Shown here piece by piece: positions 32,600 to 45,039 of a DNA stretch of 64,000 nt. A program made the translations under genes and the position numbers. The DNA is taken from contig MNCI01020774.1 in the NCBI GenBank assembly GCA_015680685.1, positions 156,880-220,879 of the forward strand. The letters are read 5' to 3'. The stretch comes from Gnetum montanum. Taxonomy: Eukaryota; Streptophyta; Gnetopsida; Gnetales; Gnetaceae. The notes beneath the pieces are model-generated. The model was not told the origin of the DNA. It was given only the letters and a program-made list of their open reading frames with translations, and did not search any database. The number at the start of each line of letters is the position of its first letter. Position 1 is the stretch's first letter.

Positions 32600-33619
32600 A
32601 AAGAGAGAATGGGATAATGTAACTCCTCATCATTCATCCCTAATCCCTAGTTTCATCTCATGGGATCACTACTACATTCTCTCAAGTTTCGACCCTAGAT
32701 ATTCTACTTTTCTATATTTTAACTTTTCCTTTTCCATCCTATGCTTAGCATTATAACAAATTTATTTTATTGCTCTTTTACTTTAAGGATATGTTTTTTA
32801 ACATGTTCTTTTTACTCTATTCAATGTTTCTATTTCTTTTAGTCACATATGCTTTGATCTTTCCATATATTTTACATAATATTTCCCTTTTATATCACAT
32901 CGTGCATACGTTTTTCTTTTAGTAACATCAACTTTGCCTTACTAGCTATTCTATGTATTTATTTTCTTTTGTTATTTTCTTGTGTTTATTAAAAATACAA
33001 TCTTAGATTGTTGGAACTTATAATGATCTATAAATCCCCTTTATATTTAAAAAATTATTTTTTTAGACCATTTGGTGGGTGTGGAATGCTAAGCATATTT
33101 TCGTGTAGGGTTATTTTGAATCTTGAATTTATAATGATTCTAATAGTAACACTTAGCCCATAATGGTCACAAAGTTCTTCTTTTAGTGATAGTGAAAGGA
33201 ACCTTTAAAGCTCTAACTTGGTTTGGATTTTTGCTTGATTTACAACTTGATTTGACTCATGAATATAAATGATAACTGTGGCATCAAATTGGTGGGTCTT
33301 TCTAAATTCAAAACATTATAAAACCTATATGGACATAAGGAACAAATGCAATTCATGTATTTTGAAGGAATGCCCATGACATATCCTAACTCCAACAATG
33401 CTAGTCCCAATCCCAAATACAAAAGAAGAAGGGTTAGCATCAAGTTAGCAGCCAACTATAAAACCTTGTCAAATCTCATGGATTAGTTCTTTTTCAAATT
33501 TTGTAGATGCTAGGGCATTTCCTAAAAGTGATGTGTAGTAGCCATAGGGCTTTATTATTGTGGAAAATAGGAAAGGGCTTCTTAGGGCATCCTCTAGAAA
33601 TGACACACGACATCATCAC
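32600..33619. other. Noncoding stretch, nothing recognised
   Basis: AT-rich. Short frames on both strands show no family similarity. Confidence 0.35.
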
Positions 33620-35752
33620 CTGAATGTTATGAAAAATAGATAAGGATTCCCACATCAATGATGGGGTTGGGTAAAGAAGCAAGTTCAACAACAAAAATTT
33701 TGGATGGCAACTTGGAACATTGGCACTCTTAATAAAAAGACCTTTAAAATTACTAATGCCATAAAAAGATGAAAAATATGCATAGTATGTTTCCAAGAAA
33801 CAAGATAGAAAGGAGAGAAAGCTAATGATTTAGACCATGATTGCAAACTCATCTACTCAAGAAAAAAAATCACCAAAATGGAGTAGGCATCATCATTGAT
33901 CAATTTGTCAAAGATAAAGTGGTACAATTATATTGCCATGGTAATCGAATTATGAGCATCAAACTTGTACTTGGAAATGAGATCATCAACATCATCAACA
34001 TATATACTTTACAAATTGGCCTACAAAATTTGATTAAGTAGGATTTTTAGGATTTCATGGATCAAGTGCTTCAAGAAATTACCTAGTAAGAAAGCATATT
34101 TATTGAAGTGTATTTTAATGGCATGTTGGATCTTTGAAAATAGGATATAACAAGACTCATGGAGGACAATGATTTAGAAAGAACAATGACATGGGAGATT
34201 TACTACTACAATTTGCAACAGCATCTGACCTTGCAAATGAACATACTTATTTCAAGAAGAGGATAGAACATTTAATTACATACACTAGTGGCATTCATAA
34301 AACATAAATTGATTATTTCTTACTACACAAAAAGAGACTGGGCCATGTGTAAAGACTACAAGGTCATCCCTAAAGAGTGACTTGCACCTCAGTATCGACT
34401 AATGGTCATGGATTTAGCTATACAGATCTTTAAAGATAGGATGAGAAAATGGACAAAATACTTAAAATGGTGGAATTTAAAAGAAGATAACATCACCTTA
34501 TTTAAAGAAAAATTTCTTCATGAAGGCACATGGAATTGGGATTACTCTATAAATTTAATTTGGGGACAAATGGAAAGTTATATTTAGAAAATTAGAAAGA
34601 ACATTTTGGATAAAAAAAGAGGCAAAAAATACATCCTAAAGCAGACATGTTGGTGGAGTGATGAAGTTCAACATGTTATCCAAATTAAGCAAAAATTCTT
34701 TAAGGAATGGCAGTAAAGCGACAGCCAAGAAAATAGGTTGATATTTAATATGGCAAAGAAGGAGGCAACCATAGTAGTAGCCAAAGCTAAACACAAGGCC
34801 TTGGATAGCTTTTATAAGAAATTAGGAACAAATAAAGGAGAAAAATCTATTTATAAATTCCAAAAAATCATAAATAAGAAATATAAGGACATTAATCATA
34901 TCAAACGCATCAAGGAAGCAAATGAAAGAATTTTGGTAAAAGACAATGATATTTTGGATAAGTGGAAAATTTATTTTCAAGAATTATTAAATGAAGAATT
35001 TCAAAGAGAAGCCATCGAAGAATAAGAACCAAATTTTGGTTTGATTAATGAACTTTCCTTCTCTAAGGTGAAGATAGCCTTATCAAAGATTAAAAATCAA
35101 AAAGATATTGGACTAGATAACATTCCCATATAAGCTTGAAAATCATTGGGAGATATTGGACTAGATAACATTCCCATAGAAGCTTGAAAAGCATTGGGAG
35201 ATACAAGAATTTCTTGGTTAACACAATTATTTTGCAAAATTTTAAAGGACAGAGAAATGCTCAATAATTGGAGAAAAAGCTTTGTTATTTCCATTTACAA
35301 AAATAAAGGAGATGTACAAAATTGTGCAAAAACTATAGAGGGATCAAGCTAATGAGCCATACTATGAAGATTTTGGAGAGAGTCATAGAACAGGATCTCA
35401 AACTTGAATTAACAACCTCATAAAATCAATTTGGATTTATGTCAAGAAGATATACTATAGAGGCTATTTTTCTGATACAACAACTGATAGAGAATTTTAG
35501 AAAACATAGAACAAATCTACATATGATTTTCATTAATTTGGAAAAAGCATATTATAAAGTTCCTAGAGATATTATTTGGTGGGCCTCATGGAGAAAAAAC
35601 ATCCTTGATAAAAATATTAAAGTGATTTAAGACATGTATGAAGGAGCTACCACTAGAATTAGAACAACTTGTAAAATAACATCTCTTTTTACAATCACAA
35701 TAGGTCTACATTAAGGGTATGCACTTAGCCCATACTAATTTGCTATTACTAT
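33620..35752 (+). pseudogene. RTE-clade LINE, endonuclease and partial RT, decayed
   Basis: The apurinic-type endonuclease appears as MATWNIGTLNKKTFKITNAI, VCFQETR and GVGIIIDQFVKDKVV (33700-34030). An RTE-like linker follows (34400-35025). Then come RT blocks: KNYRGIKLMSHTMKILERVI, NQFGFMSRRYTIEAIFLIQQ, MIFINLEKAYYKVPRDIIW and MYEGATTRIRTTC, with GYALSPY just before the end. The first catalytic Asp reads Asn (INLEKAY for IDLEKAY). The LINE stops at 35752, where element 4's LTR begins, before the (F/Y)xDD box. Many stops are present. Confidence 0.85.
35103..35198 (+). repeat. 48 bp direct duplication inside the LINE
   Basis: agatattggactagataac and the following text to cattggg occur twice head to tail (35103 and 35151) with three differences by eye. 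48 bp equals 16 codons, so the frame is kept. Confidence 0.9.
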
Positions 35753-36638
35753 TAATAAGCAGTGAGGTACCCCTACGCCCAACCATATGAATCACAAGTA
35801 TTCACGCGCGACCTAGTCGAATTCCGAAGATTGCAAGCACTTATGTACACAGAATTCTAGCCAGCAAAACCTTAGTTAGAGTGATTGTTATCTTCCCAAC
35901 CTCACTTGTGATATTTGAAATGATGGTTGAGTGGGATTGAGGTAAATTATTTTTACAAGTTTTCTTTTTATCTTTGAAGTCTAATTATTCTAGTGTAGGA
36001 GATGAAAGGCCATGTAATTTTACGACTACCCTACTCTATCGCTTAACTATCCCTAGCATAAACAACCAATCCCATCTTTCATGCACATCCTGAGCATGTC
36101 CTAACCACTACTGGGTTACCAAACATTAGATGTCACTGGGTTGCCAAGTGTCAGGTATATGTTCAAGATGGTCATGCTTATGGTTCTCATAAACTATAAA
36201 AAGGACTATAACTATAAAGCGATAATAATAAAAGCTTTTAGAATTATTAAAATATTAAAATATTTTAATGCTTAATTAGTTTAATCCAAATGCTGCAAGG
36301 AACATACAAAAAGCTCATCTTTATTATCGGTCATGCCAATGGGCTCAAGTACATTAGCACTCGAATAAAGAGTCGTACACTCTTCAAACTCCTACTGCAG
36401 GCACTTGGAAAATATTCTAACTTTCATAAAGACAAACTATAAGAGCTTCACTACACTTCAATAAAAGATGCCATAAATGTAGCGGGTGCACACATATTTA
36501 TAGCAGAAAATGCACTCTACGTTGATGAGGCCACGTCAACGCTTGGAAAGATGGATCAACGGGATCATGTCGATGCTACCGCGTTAATGAGGCTCCGACA
36601 ATGCAGCCCAGTTGATGCAGTGACTGGATGCTTCATCA
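35753..36638 (-). repeat. 3' LTR of element 4
   Basis: Minus-strand start TGATGAAGCATCC at 36638, right behind the polypurine tract. It ends at about 35753 in decayed ...GGGGTACCTCACTGCTTATTA. U3 has repeated CAACG/GTTGATG words and a TATAAATATG box (plus 36493-36504). The right half matches 59589-59763. Confidence 0.8.
36493..36504 (-). promoter_or_regulatory. TATA box of the element 4 LTR
   Basis: Minus strand GCTATAAATATG, downstream of the GTTGATGAGGCC...GTCAACG motifs. Confidence 0.5.
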
Positions 36639-36650
36639 TACCCCCACGAC
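36639..36650 (-). promoter_or_regulatory. Polypurine tract of element 4
   Basis: Minus strand GTCGTGGGGGTA, identical in type to those of elements 3, 5a and 5b. Confidence 0.75.
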
Positions 36651-36889
36651 TAAGTGAAAACTCATCCTTGAGTTTGTTACAATTTGGAAGATATGAGGTG
36701 ACTAGCAACACACATAGCAAAACATCTCAAGACACCTAGTAACGCTAATAATACACCAAGTGCTCAAGTGTATAGAAGAAATTACAAAATTATGGTGTTC
36801 ATGGACAACAAAATTAAACACCTTGACAACAATGGACGCACAACCCTGCTAAGGTGCTAAAGTTGCTGAAGAAGGTCATACAGTTCCTG

Positions 36890-39737
36890 GTGGTGGTGGT
36901 TCTGATGGGCCCTCACCAGCTTTAGGTGCATGTGGTGGTTGAGGTGGTAGTTGTGGCTATCCTATGGTTGTTGCAAATTTTGGAGGCAATTGGAAACCCT
37001 CCAATAGAGCCCTCATTTTTTCTTCTTTACTTCTAGGGTCATTCACAGTCCAAGCAGCTTCGCCAATGTATGCTAGAATAGAAACATCCCAAGGACATGG
37101 AAGCACAAGGAAGAGCTCCTTTAAATTGATGAACAAGGCCGCAAACTATTTTCATTCAATGTCGAATGCTCAGACTGATGCTTGCAGCCACTGGTAGTCA
37201 TCCATTCGTCAAGCCAAGTTCTCCATAATAGAGTGTTACCCTTTAAAGTGAGTGCGAAGAACTTCAAGTTCCACATTTACTATTTCCAGCTTCTACTTTG
37301 TCTCCTTATGCACCTTGAACTCGCCCTTGTATAATGAATATGAGGTGGCCACCTACTTCTCAAGGTCTAACCGCAGCCTCCCAGCTATAAGCATGGCTAG
37401 GTTTTCGTAACGAAGGTTGGCTAGTTCCATGTATTCTATCATTTCTTTAATTTGTAGCTCCTTGAGATGAATCTCAGCTTGATTATAAGCATTTAATCCA
37501 TCAAAGATGGGTTGCCACACCTTGCCTCCTTCCTTGAGCTGTTGGAGGGCTTGATTCATCTTCGCCTTTATGACTTGGATTTTTTTTTTTTTGTTAATTT
37601 CTTTTTGCAACCCCACTTGGTGACTATAGTCATTTTTCACTCATTCAAACTTGAGGGCCTCATTTTTCCAAGCGGCAATTTCAATGGCTATCTTTTATCG
37701 CAAGGCTCAAACTTCCTCCATTGACAAATTACGATTTTCGATAGTCAATCTTCTTACATCGATGTTTACCCTAGCGAACTCCTCTTGCTGTTGGCGGATA
37801 AAATCCTTCATTTGTTGATTTTCAAGACCAACATTACATAGGTGATGAACTTCAATGGTCAACCCAACATTCTCCTGGTGAACCTTTGTCAAGTTCTTGT
37901 TTAGATAATAAGAACGAGCTTCCACTAAGGACTTGTCGAAGGTCACTGACTCCTGCTCATACTCAACTTTTTGGAGCTTGGTTTGAAGCTATTGAAGAGC
38001 TTCATCTGTCGTGACTTCATGGTTGCTTATTGTCAAATCAGCAAGTTGGACCCTCAGCTGGGCAACTTCCGTAGCTAAGCATTGATTGTCTACCTGAGCT
38101 GCTTCCAATTGCCCCTCTAGGATGAGGTACTTGCCCTTTGCCGAGAGCAGCTTCAACTAGGTTGTAGTGATGTTGTCTGGAAGCTTGAAGACATCTAAAA
38201 GTGCTTACCCAGTTCCCACTAGTCGATCTAACAATTCTTCATGTTGTGCTGCATTGAATCTACCACTCTGAGTACCTACAGATGTCTACACATCTTTAAG
38301 CCCATCTACATCCAGTACAAGTGCTGCAGGTGCATTAAGAGCTATGGTGATTGTATCAGCAACCATGTCTACCACGACTTCCTATCCTTGGTGCTACATT
38401 ACCAAGATAATTGCCCCTTCACCCTCCTCCAAGTTCATCGACAAAGTAGAAACATTTCCTAAAATTTATGGGAATAATTGTTGGGTCAGTGACACTGTTG
38501 CTTCTCAAGCACTAGGGTCTATTCTTGCAGGCACTTATGTTCTCGTGGCTAAAAGCATTGGCCTTGCCCTCTCTAGCAGGCTCACAGATTGAGCCACTTG
38601 CTCTAAATGGCTCAAGGTAGGATGGTACACTAAAGGGTCTCCACCACCACTAGTTCCCACCTATTCCTCCTATTGGTGTAGGAGTGACTATCGAATCTCG
38701 CGTATGTGTTCTGCGATTGTGCGTGAGTCTAACCCTGTTGCTTATGCAGATGGTGGAGGTGGTGGTTGCTCTTCCTCCATTCTAGTTGTGGTAGGAGTTT
38801 TATCTTTTATCATTTCATGCCACGAGGCAATTGGGGCATGATGGAGTATGTCATTGGCATATCGTGTTATCCCTACCTATTTGCACAATTTTCTGATCAA
38901 GCAGGGGAAGGGCAAAGCTCACCTTCCACATTCATTTTTCATGAACTATTTCTCAATTTCTAGGAAGAGTAACTGTGGAAGGTTGATGGGAAATTTTCTG
39001 CTTAAAGTGGCACATGCACGAGCAAAGAAGGTAATGACTTTGCTAGGTCTTATCGTTGGATTTAAGTGGTAAGACACAATTTTAAAGTAAACCCTTTCTA
39101 CAATGATCAATGTGCCAAACTCCTTACGGTCTACCCCATAGCATCGCTTGGTCCACTCCACCCTCACCTTGGAGTCTGCTTGTTTTGAAATTTCTATCAC
39201 ATCAACCTTGATCTTAGGCAATCCAAGGGCTTACATGATTACCTCTATAGAGTAAGACACATGAATATCTTTGATTCTTACTCGTGATCCCGGCTGTCGA
39301 TTTGTCTAGAAAAGATAGGTTTCCCCCAAGTACGGCTCACCACTAGACGTGATGATTGGCCACATAGGAGAATTCTACGGCTAAGTTCTAACTTCCTCTA
39401 GCATATTCTCTAGGAATGATTCGAAATTTAATTCTTCAAGGACTTTTCGTTCCAAGTCTTTCGACTTGATAGTGTCAAGGCAGACCCTAGTCAAGGTGAC
39501 CTCAATTCATGGCACTCTGGCTAGAGTCTCGTCCCCATGCGATTGTTCTATGGGGACCTCCTTTTCGAGAATCTGATGAATAGATTCCACATCAAGTTTC
39601 TCATGGAGAGGGCTAATTGCATGCAAGCCCTCTATGTGCTCCTAAGGTTGCATGTCTCGTTCTTGTTTAGTTCTAGGTCGCTTCTCCCAAGGTTGTGATG
39701 GTCCTTCCTCCCTTAGATGTCTTGGTTTTGGTGCCAT
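36890..39737 (-). pseudogene. Env-position ORF with coiled coil, element 4
   Basis: ATG at 39737 lies directly behind GATTGCAG (minus). The conserved domain is seen at 39221-38946 (VEWTKRCYGVDRKEFGTLII; ERVYFKIVSYHLNP; ACATLSRKFPINLPQLLF). The Lys/Glu/Gln-rich coiled-coil part is at 37946-37353, with MIEYMELANLRYENLAMLIA, nearly the same words as in the plus-strand copies. Several stops and frameshifts. The far C-terminus is Gly/Thr-repeat-like and hard to delimit. Its role is unknown. It sits where Athila elements carry their env-like gene. Confidence 0.75.
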
Positions 39738-40189
39738 CTGCAATCATAGCGTAACCATGGATTAAAATGTGTGCATGTTGCCCCAAATTGGTAATAAGAT
39801 ATCTTCTCATGATCGCTTGGCTATGATAGTAACACATGCGTTGAGCTTTGATTAACCCTAGGTGTTTTGATTACCCTAGGATGCGTTAAGTTTTGCATTA
39901 AGTTTTGATTAACCCTAGGAGGTGTTAAGTCTCAGGTGCATTAAAGTGCATTAATTTCTTGGGTTAACCATATTGTTAAGTCTTGGGTTAGCCATATTAA
40001 GTCCTGGGTTAGCCATTTTGTCACATTATCCCCACAACGTAGGGCATACCTCCGGTAGCAAAAGAGTGAAGGAATGGGTAGATGTCGACGAGCAATAGGT
40101 AGTTTAGGTGCTCAAAAAGGAGAGTGGACATGGAAAACTTGAAAAACTCCCCTAGCATTATGGGAAAATGGACAAAATTCTAAAGCACA

Positions 40190-40290
40190 ACATGCGTATA
40201 TATAGTAGTTTGGGCGCTATGTCGACGGGGCTGCGTAAACGCAAGTGCTTGTGTATACGAGGCCGTGTCAACATAACTATTCAGGTTCAT
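40190..40290 (-). promoter_or_regulatory. Candidate internal promoter before the env-like ORF (element 4)
   Basis: Minus strand has GTTGACACGGCCTC and CGTCGACATAG followed by CTATATATACG (plus 40197-40205). The first motif resembles CGTTGACGTGGCCTC in U3 of this element's own LTR (plus 36526-36542). Confidence 0.5.
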
Positions 40291-40674
40291 TGACCATCAT
40301 TGACCAATGAAGGAAAGGCCTGAATCTACAAATTTTAGCATAAAACTAGAGTCATTGAGGGCTCAGAGGTCCAAGGACAGCATGAAACGAAGTGGAAGGA
40401 GTGTCGAGCATAAAAGAAGTGTCGAATCCAGGAGAACATCGTAAGATGGAGCTTGGGTGATGGAGACCCTCACGATAGGCAGCATAGAAATGATCACCAT
40501 ATTAGATCAAAGGAGCAGGAGATTAACAAGTGGGACCAATAGATATGCAAGTGGGTCCTCCCCATAGCAGGCTTCAGCCTTGGTTGCCCTTGCACATCCT
40601 CAACCTAGGAGTCCGTGGGACCCATAGTTAATCAATGGTCACTGAGGGTTAATACTCATACCCTAGGAACTAAC

Positions 40675-40675
40675 N
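40675..40675. other. Assembly join (N) with duplicated flank
   Basis: 40620-40674 and 40676-40730 are identical over 55 bp on both sides of the N, so the two contigs overlap and the duplicate is artificial. Confidence 0.9.
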
Positions 40676-41160
40676 ACCCATAGTTAATCAATGGTCACTG
40701 AGGGTTAATACTCATACCCTAGGAACTAACCAAAGATTTACAAGTACTAGCAAACCAAGATACACAATCAAAACATGAAACTGGTAGTGAGGTGAGAAAT
40801 GGAGAGCAACAAATGAGAGGGAGAGCATGTGGATTGGAGTGCCAAGATCAAGATTAATACAATCCCTTTGTGAAATATGTGGTTAAGTGACCTAATAAAA
40901 ATCCTTCCCAAGTCTGGACCAAGACCGACCATGGATAGTGACGTTGAAGTGATGGACTAATACCAACCCACTCAATCAGGTCATACACATGCCCACAGAG
41001 ACCAAATCCCATTCCTAGTATAAAAGGAAAGGGAAGCAGAAAGTGAGGAAGGGCCTTAGATAGAGTTCACCGTCAGATCTGGGTAACATGGCTTCCAAGT
41101 CCCATAACCAATGCTTGTAGCTCATTATTTGATCTAAGGGGTGTGTTTTGAATTCCCATT

Positions 41161-41167
41161 GTTTTTT

Positions 41168-41199
<32 letters not shown>

Positions 41200-41203
41200 T
41201 CAA
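41161..41203. repeat. (TTTC)n microsatellite
   Basis: About ten TTTC units in the spacer of element 4. They are absent at the corresponding place in elements 3 and 5b. Confidence 0.95.
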
Positions 41204-41889
41204 TGGGAACCACACTAAGCAAGGACATGTCAACTTCTTGTTATTCGTGGCCATGGAATGGAAAGGGGTCTTTGAGGGCAGCAATGCATGAGAGATTGTA
41301 GGGGGATATGTGGTCCATCACATCCCCTTGAAGTCACACCTTGTTCCTTACCACTTGGATCCTTTTCAAGTTCGAAATCCACCAAGGTCAAAGATTTATT
41401 GGAGTTGATTAATGGAAAAGGGACTGAACTTCTCATGATCTTGGGACACCATAGAAAAGTGTGAGTGGTCAAATGTCATGGACTCACTGCTTGTTGCATG
41501 AAAGAAAGTGCAACTTAGTTTCCTGAAACCAAAATGCTAAGGTAAGAACTAGATATAATAGGCAACCCATAATAAGGATGCCCCCGTTGGGCAAAACCAT
41601 CACACCATCACATCCTATGGTAATAAGAGAACTTTATTAGCAAAAATAAATAGAGGAAAATAACTAACATAAAATAGAATAGAATGACTAAAGGTGGAAG
41701 ATATTTATATATATAAAAAAGAAAGATTAGGTAAGAAATGTTAAATGTAAGAACAATGGTGTAAAAAAATAAAGAAAAGACCTGAGAGGCTAGGATAATT
41801 GTTTTAGTATGGGTAGCAATCTCGCCCACAACTAAGCTTGGAGGAGGAGATTCGAAAGATGGAACGTGGACACTGGTTTGGTATAGTTC

Positions 41890-43010
41890 ATGGAAGGGTT
41901 TCAATTGTTGCATGTTGACCAACTGTGTTTTTTTTGGGTCTTCAAGCTTGTGTATGAGTAGGGCCCCAGATCAAAAGGTCTTGGAAACAATATAAGGTCC
42001 CTCCCACAGTGTTTGAAACTTGGTCCATTGCGACACATGTGTAGGGTTCCAATAGATAACCTTATCTCCACATTGAAAGGTTACCTTCCGAATCCTAACG
42101 TCATGATGTTTTTTGTTATATGCCTTGTGCACCTCGTTTGATGACAGGACTACTAACCAATTCTCATCTAGCACATTCAAGTTGATGAGTCATTCTCATT
42201 ATGCTAGGGATAANGATTCTCATCTAGCACATTCAAGTTGATGAGTCATTCTCATTATGCTAGGGATAAGTCAAGGCCTAAGTCACTTACAGTGGACAGT
42301 GTTCAGAGTTCTGCCTGAATCAAGAGCGTTGGTAGTTTTTTGTCCACCAACTCATAAGGGGAGTAGCCTATAGGAAGTTTCTAGGTTAAGTAGTAGGCCC
42401 TGAGGATGTTGTTAAGTTTTGTGCTCCAATCCCTCCTATATTTGCTAATCATCCTAGTTAGAATTTTTGTAATCTCCTGGTTTGTGACTTTGGCTTGCCT
42501 GTTGGCATGAGGGTGATACGGTGTTGTTAGTTTATGTTCTAATTCTAAATGCTGCATGAGTTTACAAAAGGTAGCGCTCGTAAAGTAAGTGCCATTATCT
42601 GAAATGAGTGCATGCAGCACTCCAAACCTATTCACAATTTTTTGTTGAACAAATCGTGTGGCTGTGGTTGAGGAATAGTCGATGAAGATTGTCACCTCTA
42701 CCCACTTGGTGCAGTAGCCCACTATAATAATGATGTATGCCTTCTCGTTTGACATGGGTTCGATGGGGCCGATGAAGTCAATGTCCCAAATGTTGAAGGG
42801 TTCGAGTGGTTGAATGCACTGTTGAGGTCCCTCCATTCTTGTCATCATCCCACCATCTCTTTGACACCAATCATAGGAGCAGATGAACCATTGAGCATCT
42901 CTAAAGAGTGTAAGCTAGTAGTATCCTATGAGTAGGATCTTAATGGTCATGCACCTTCCTACATAATGGTCTGCACAAGGGCCCTCATGAGCATCCTGGA
43001 GGACGTGCAG
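41890..43010 (-). pseudogene. Integrase of element 4
   Basis: The zinc-binding region lies near 42870-43000 (HEGPCADHYVGR...CSYDWCQRDG). The core is 42848-42380 (NIWDIDFIGPIEP with the first Asp; ALISDNGTYFTSATF with the second; HPHANRQAKVTNQEI where the catalytic Glu of GQAE reads Lys). The C-terminal domain is at 42180-41971 (KVTFQCGDKVIYWN; WEGPYIVSKTF), and the tail at 41922-41890 (LVNMQQLKPFHE). It inserts cDNA in active relatives. Stops and the Glu-to-Lys change make it inactive. Confidence 0.85.
42214..42214. other. Assembly join (N) with duplicated flank, inside integrase
   Basis: 54 bp (42160-42213) are repeated exactly at 42216-42269, so the integrase appears artificially longer here. 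Confidence 0.9.
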
Positions 43011-43640
43011 TTGATCTGCATCAGGGATGCACCATCGAACCAAGCCATCTACACACACCTTGTAGAGATGTCCATTAATTTCCATGAAGTGCTTGGCTCT
43101 GTGAAGAAATCATTCTTTCTTCCGATGGTTCAACTCCTTTGGTAGCTCTTGTGTAAGAAGATAGGTGAGGATGTCGTTAAACCAATTCGCTTTTTTGGGA
43201 GCCTCCTTTGTGACTACTCCAGCAAAGAGGAGTTCATCTGAAAACTAGTCAAAGAGTGGGCTCTCCTCCTCTGTACTATTCCATCGTAACCGAGACAAGT
43301 GATCAGCCATCACATTCTCAATTCCCTTTTTGTCTGCCATAGTAAGATCAAATTTTTGAAGGATCACGAGCCACCGTATGACACGGGGGCTCACCGTTGG
43401 TTTGTTCATAAGGAACCGAATGGCACTATGGTCAGGTATCCACAAACACCTTGTATTCGAGCACATAGTGTCAAAAAGTTTCCAAGGCAAACACCACTGC
43501 CATGAATTCCTTTTCAGTGGTGGTGTAATTTAGCTAAGCACCCATAATACTTCAGCTTGTACAATGGATATAATATGGATGTTTCTACTCATCCAACTGT
43601 GTGAGCACGGCTCCCAATGCATAATTAGACCCATCCATCA
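43011..43640 (-). pseudogene. RNase H and connection region of element 4
   Basis: RNase H end: IPDHSAIRFLMNKPTVSPRV, then WLVILQKFDLTMADKKGIEN and VMADHLSRL, the Athila/Ty3 pattern. 43011-43240 is the linker to integrase (ANWFNDILTYLLTQELPKEL). Confidence 0.8.
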
Positions 43641-44780
43641 TGATGTAAAATGGTCTAGGCTAATCATGGGCTCGTAGAATTGGAGTCTCTATAAGTTTTT
43701 TCTTCAATGTTTGGAATGTAGATTCACATTCCCTAGTCTAGACAAATGGGACATCTTTCTTGGTCAACTTCACCAACAACTTGGCGATCTTTGAAAAATT
43801 CTCGATGAAATGCCAATAGTAACTAGTGTGTCCAATGAACGACCGAACATCCCTTACAATTCCCAACTGACTAATAATTCCTTGGATAACCCTAATTTTC
43901 TCAGGATCCACTCTGATCCTTGCTTATGAAATTTGATGCCCTAAAACAATGCCTTCTTGAACCATCAGGTGTCTCTTTTGCCAGTTGAGCTGTAAGTTAG
44001 TTTCTACACATCGCTTCAAAACCTACTCAAGGTGGTCCAAGGCTTGCTCAAATGTTGCCCCATAGGTGGAGAAGTCATCCATAAAAACCTCTATACCATT
44101 GCCAATTTTCTACTAGAAGATACTGAGGACAAGGCATTGGAAGGTTGCAACTGTGTTACACAAGCCAAAGGGCATCTTCCTGTATGCGAATGTCCCCCAA
44201 GGGCTCATAAACGTTGTCTTGGCCTGGTCCTCTAGCACAATCTGGATTTGGTTATATCCACTGTAACCATCCAGAAAGCTATAGTAACAATGCCCCGAAA
44301 TGGTATCCAACACCTAGTCCACAAGTGGGAGTAGAAAATGATCCTTAAAGGTTGCCATGTTTAGTAATCAAAAATCGATATAGACCCTCCATTTACCACC
44401 CTTTTTGGTGCAATAATGAGTGGGTTGATCCACTCACTATCTGCAATGCAGTAGATGAATCCTACCTTCAACAAGTGCTCAAATTCATCTTTGATGATCT
44501 ATTTAAGTTTGGGATTCAATCATCTTTGTAGCTATCATCATGGCTTCATGGAAGGGTCAATATAGATTTGATGTTGGCATACCCTAGGATCAATCCCTGT
44601 TAACTCAGGATATGAGCATGCGAAGGCAATCCACGACTTGTTCACCATCCTTAGCAACTTTTTCTTTTGCTTAGGAGCAAGAGTGGCATTGATTATTACC
44701 AACTTATCATTTTGCAAGAATGCATATTCTAGATTGACCAATAAGGGCTTTAGTTCTAGGGGCTCCTATTTAAAGCTTTC
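43641..44780 (-). pseudogene. Reverse transcriptase of element 4
   Basis: The N-terminal part at 44741-44538 (SYPELTGIDPRVCQHQIYID) is the usual lead-in of Athila RT. FLDGYSGYNQIQIVLEDQAK (first catalytic Asp present) and MPFGLCNTVATFQ lie at 44313-44113. An FMDDF-type catalytic box is at about 44075-44090, and DNLE/VLKRCVETNLQLNW and LGHQIS text near 43930-44030. Numerous stops. Confidence 0.8.
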
Positions 44781-45039
44781 AGGGATCTATAGCTTTCCCT
44801 AATCGATAGCATCATTAGTAGTGGAAAGTTGTTGATGGACCTATTCCAGTTCATCTATCCTCCCCATATAGGCATATACAAGACTCTCAAAGGGTTCCAT
44901 GCATAAGGTGCCACTATCAGAATCAGCGGTCAGCCACTGGGTGCCTTCTTGATTAGTGGCTGCTGCATACAGGCATTGTTGAATTTGTGATTCAACGGCA
45001 CACTGGCTACACATTTGAATGGATGTCTGCTCAACGTAC

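Larger units (their letters stand above)
39738..41890. other. Spacer between integrase and env-like ORF, element 4
   Basis: Noncoding, partly homologous in reverse to 24013-25390. It holds a duplicated motif at 39850-40020 (gggttagccat, ttaagtttt, accctagg words), the contig join at 40675 and a (TTTC)n microsatellite. Confidence 0.6.

Noticed and set aside
32440-32622. Open frame with Arg/Glu and Val/Cys runs
   Set aside because: It is only the translation of the (GA)n(GT)n microsatellite.
41015-41284. Minus-strand frame with KERKKERK repeats
   Set aside because: Translation of the (TTTC)n microsatellite within a noncoding spacer.
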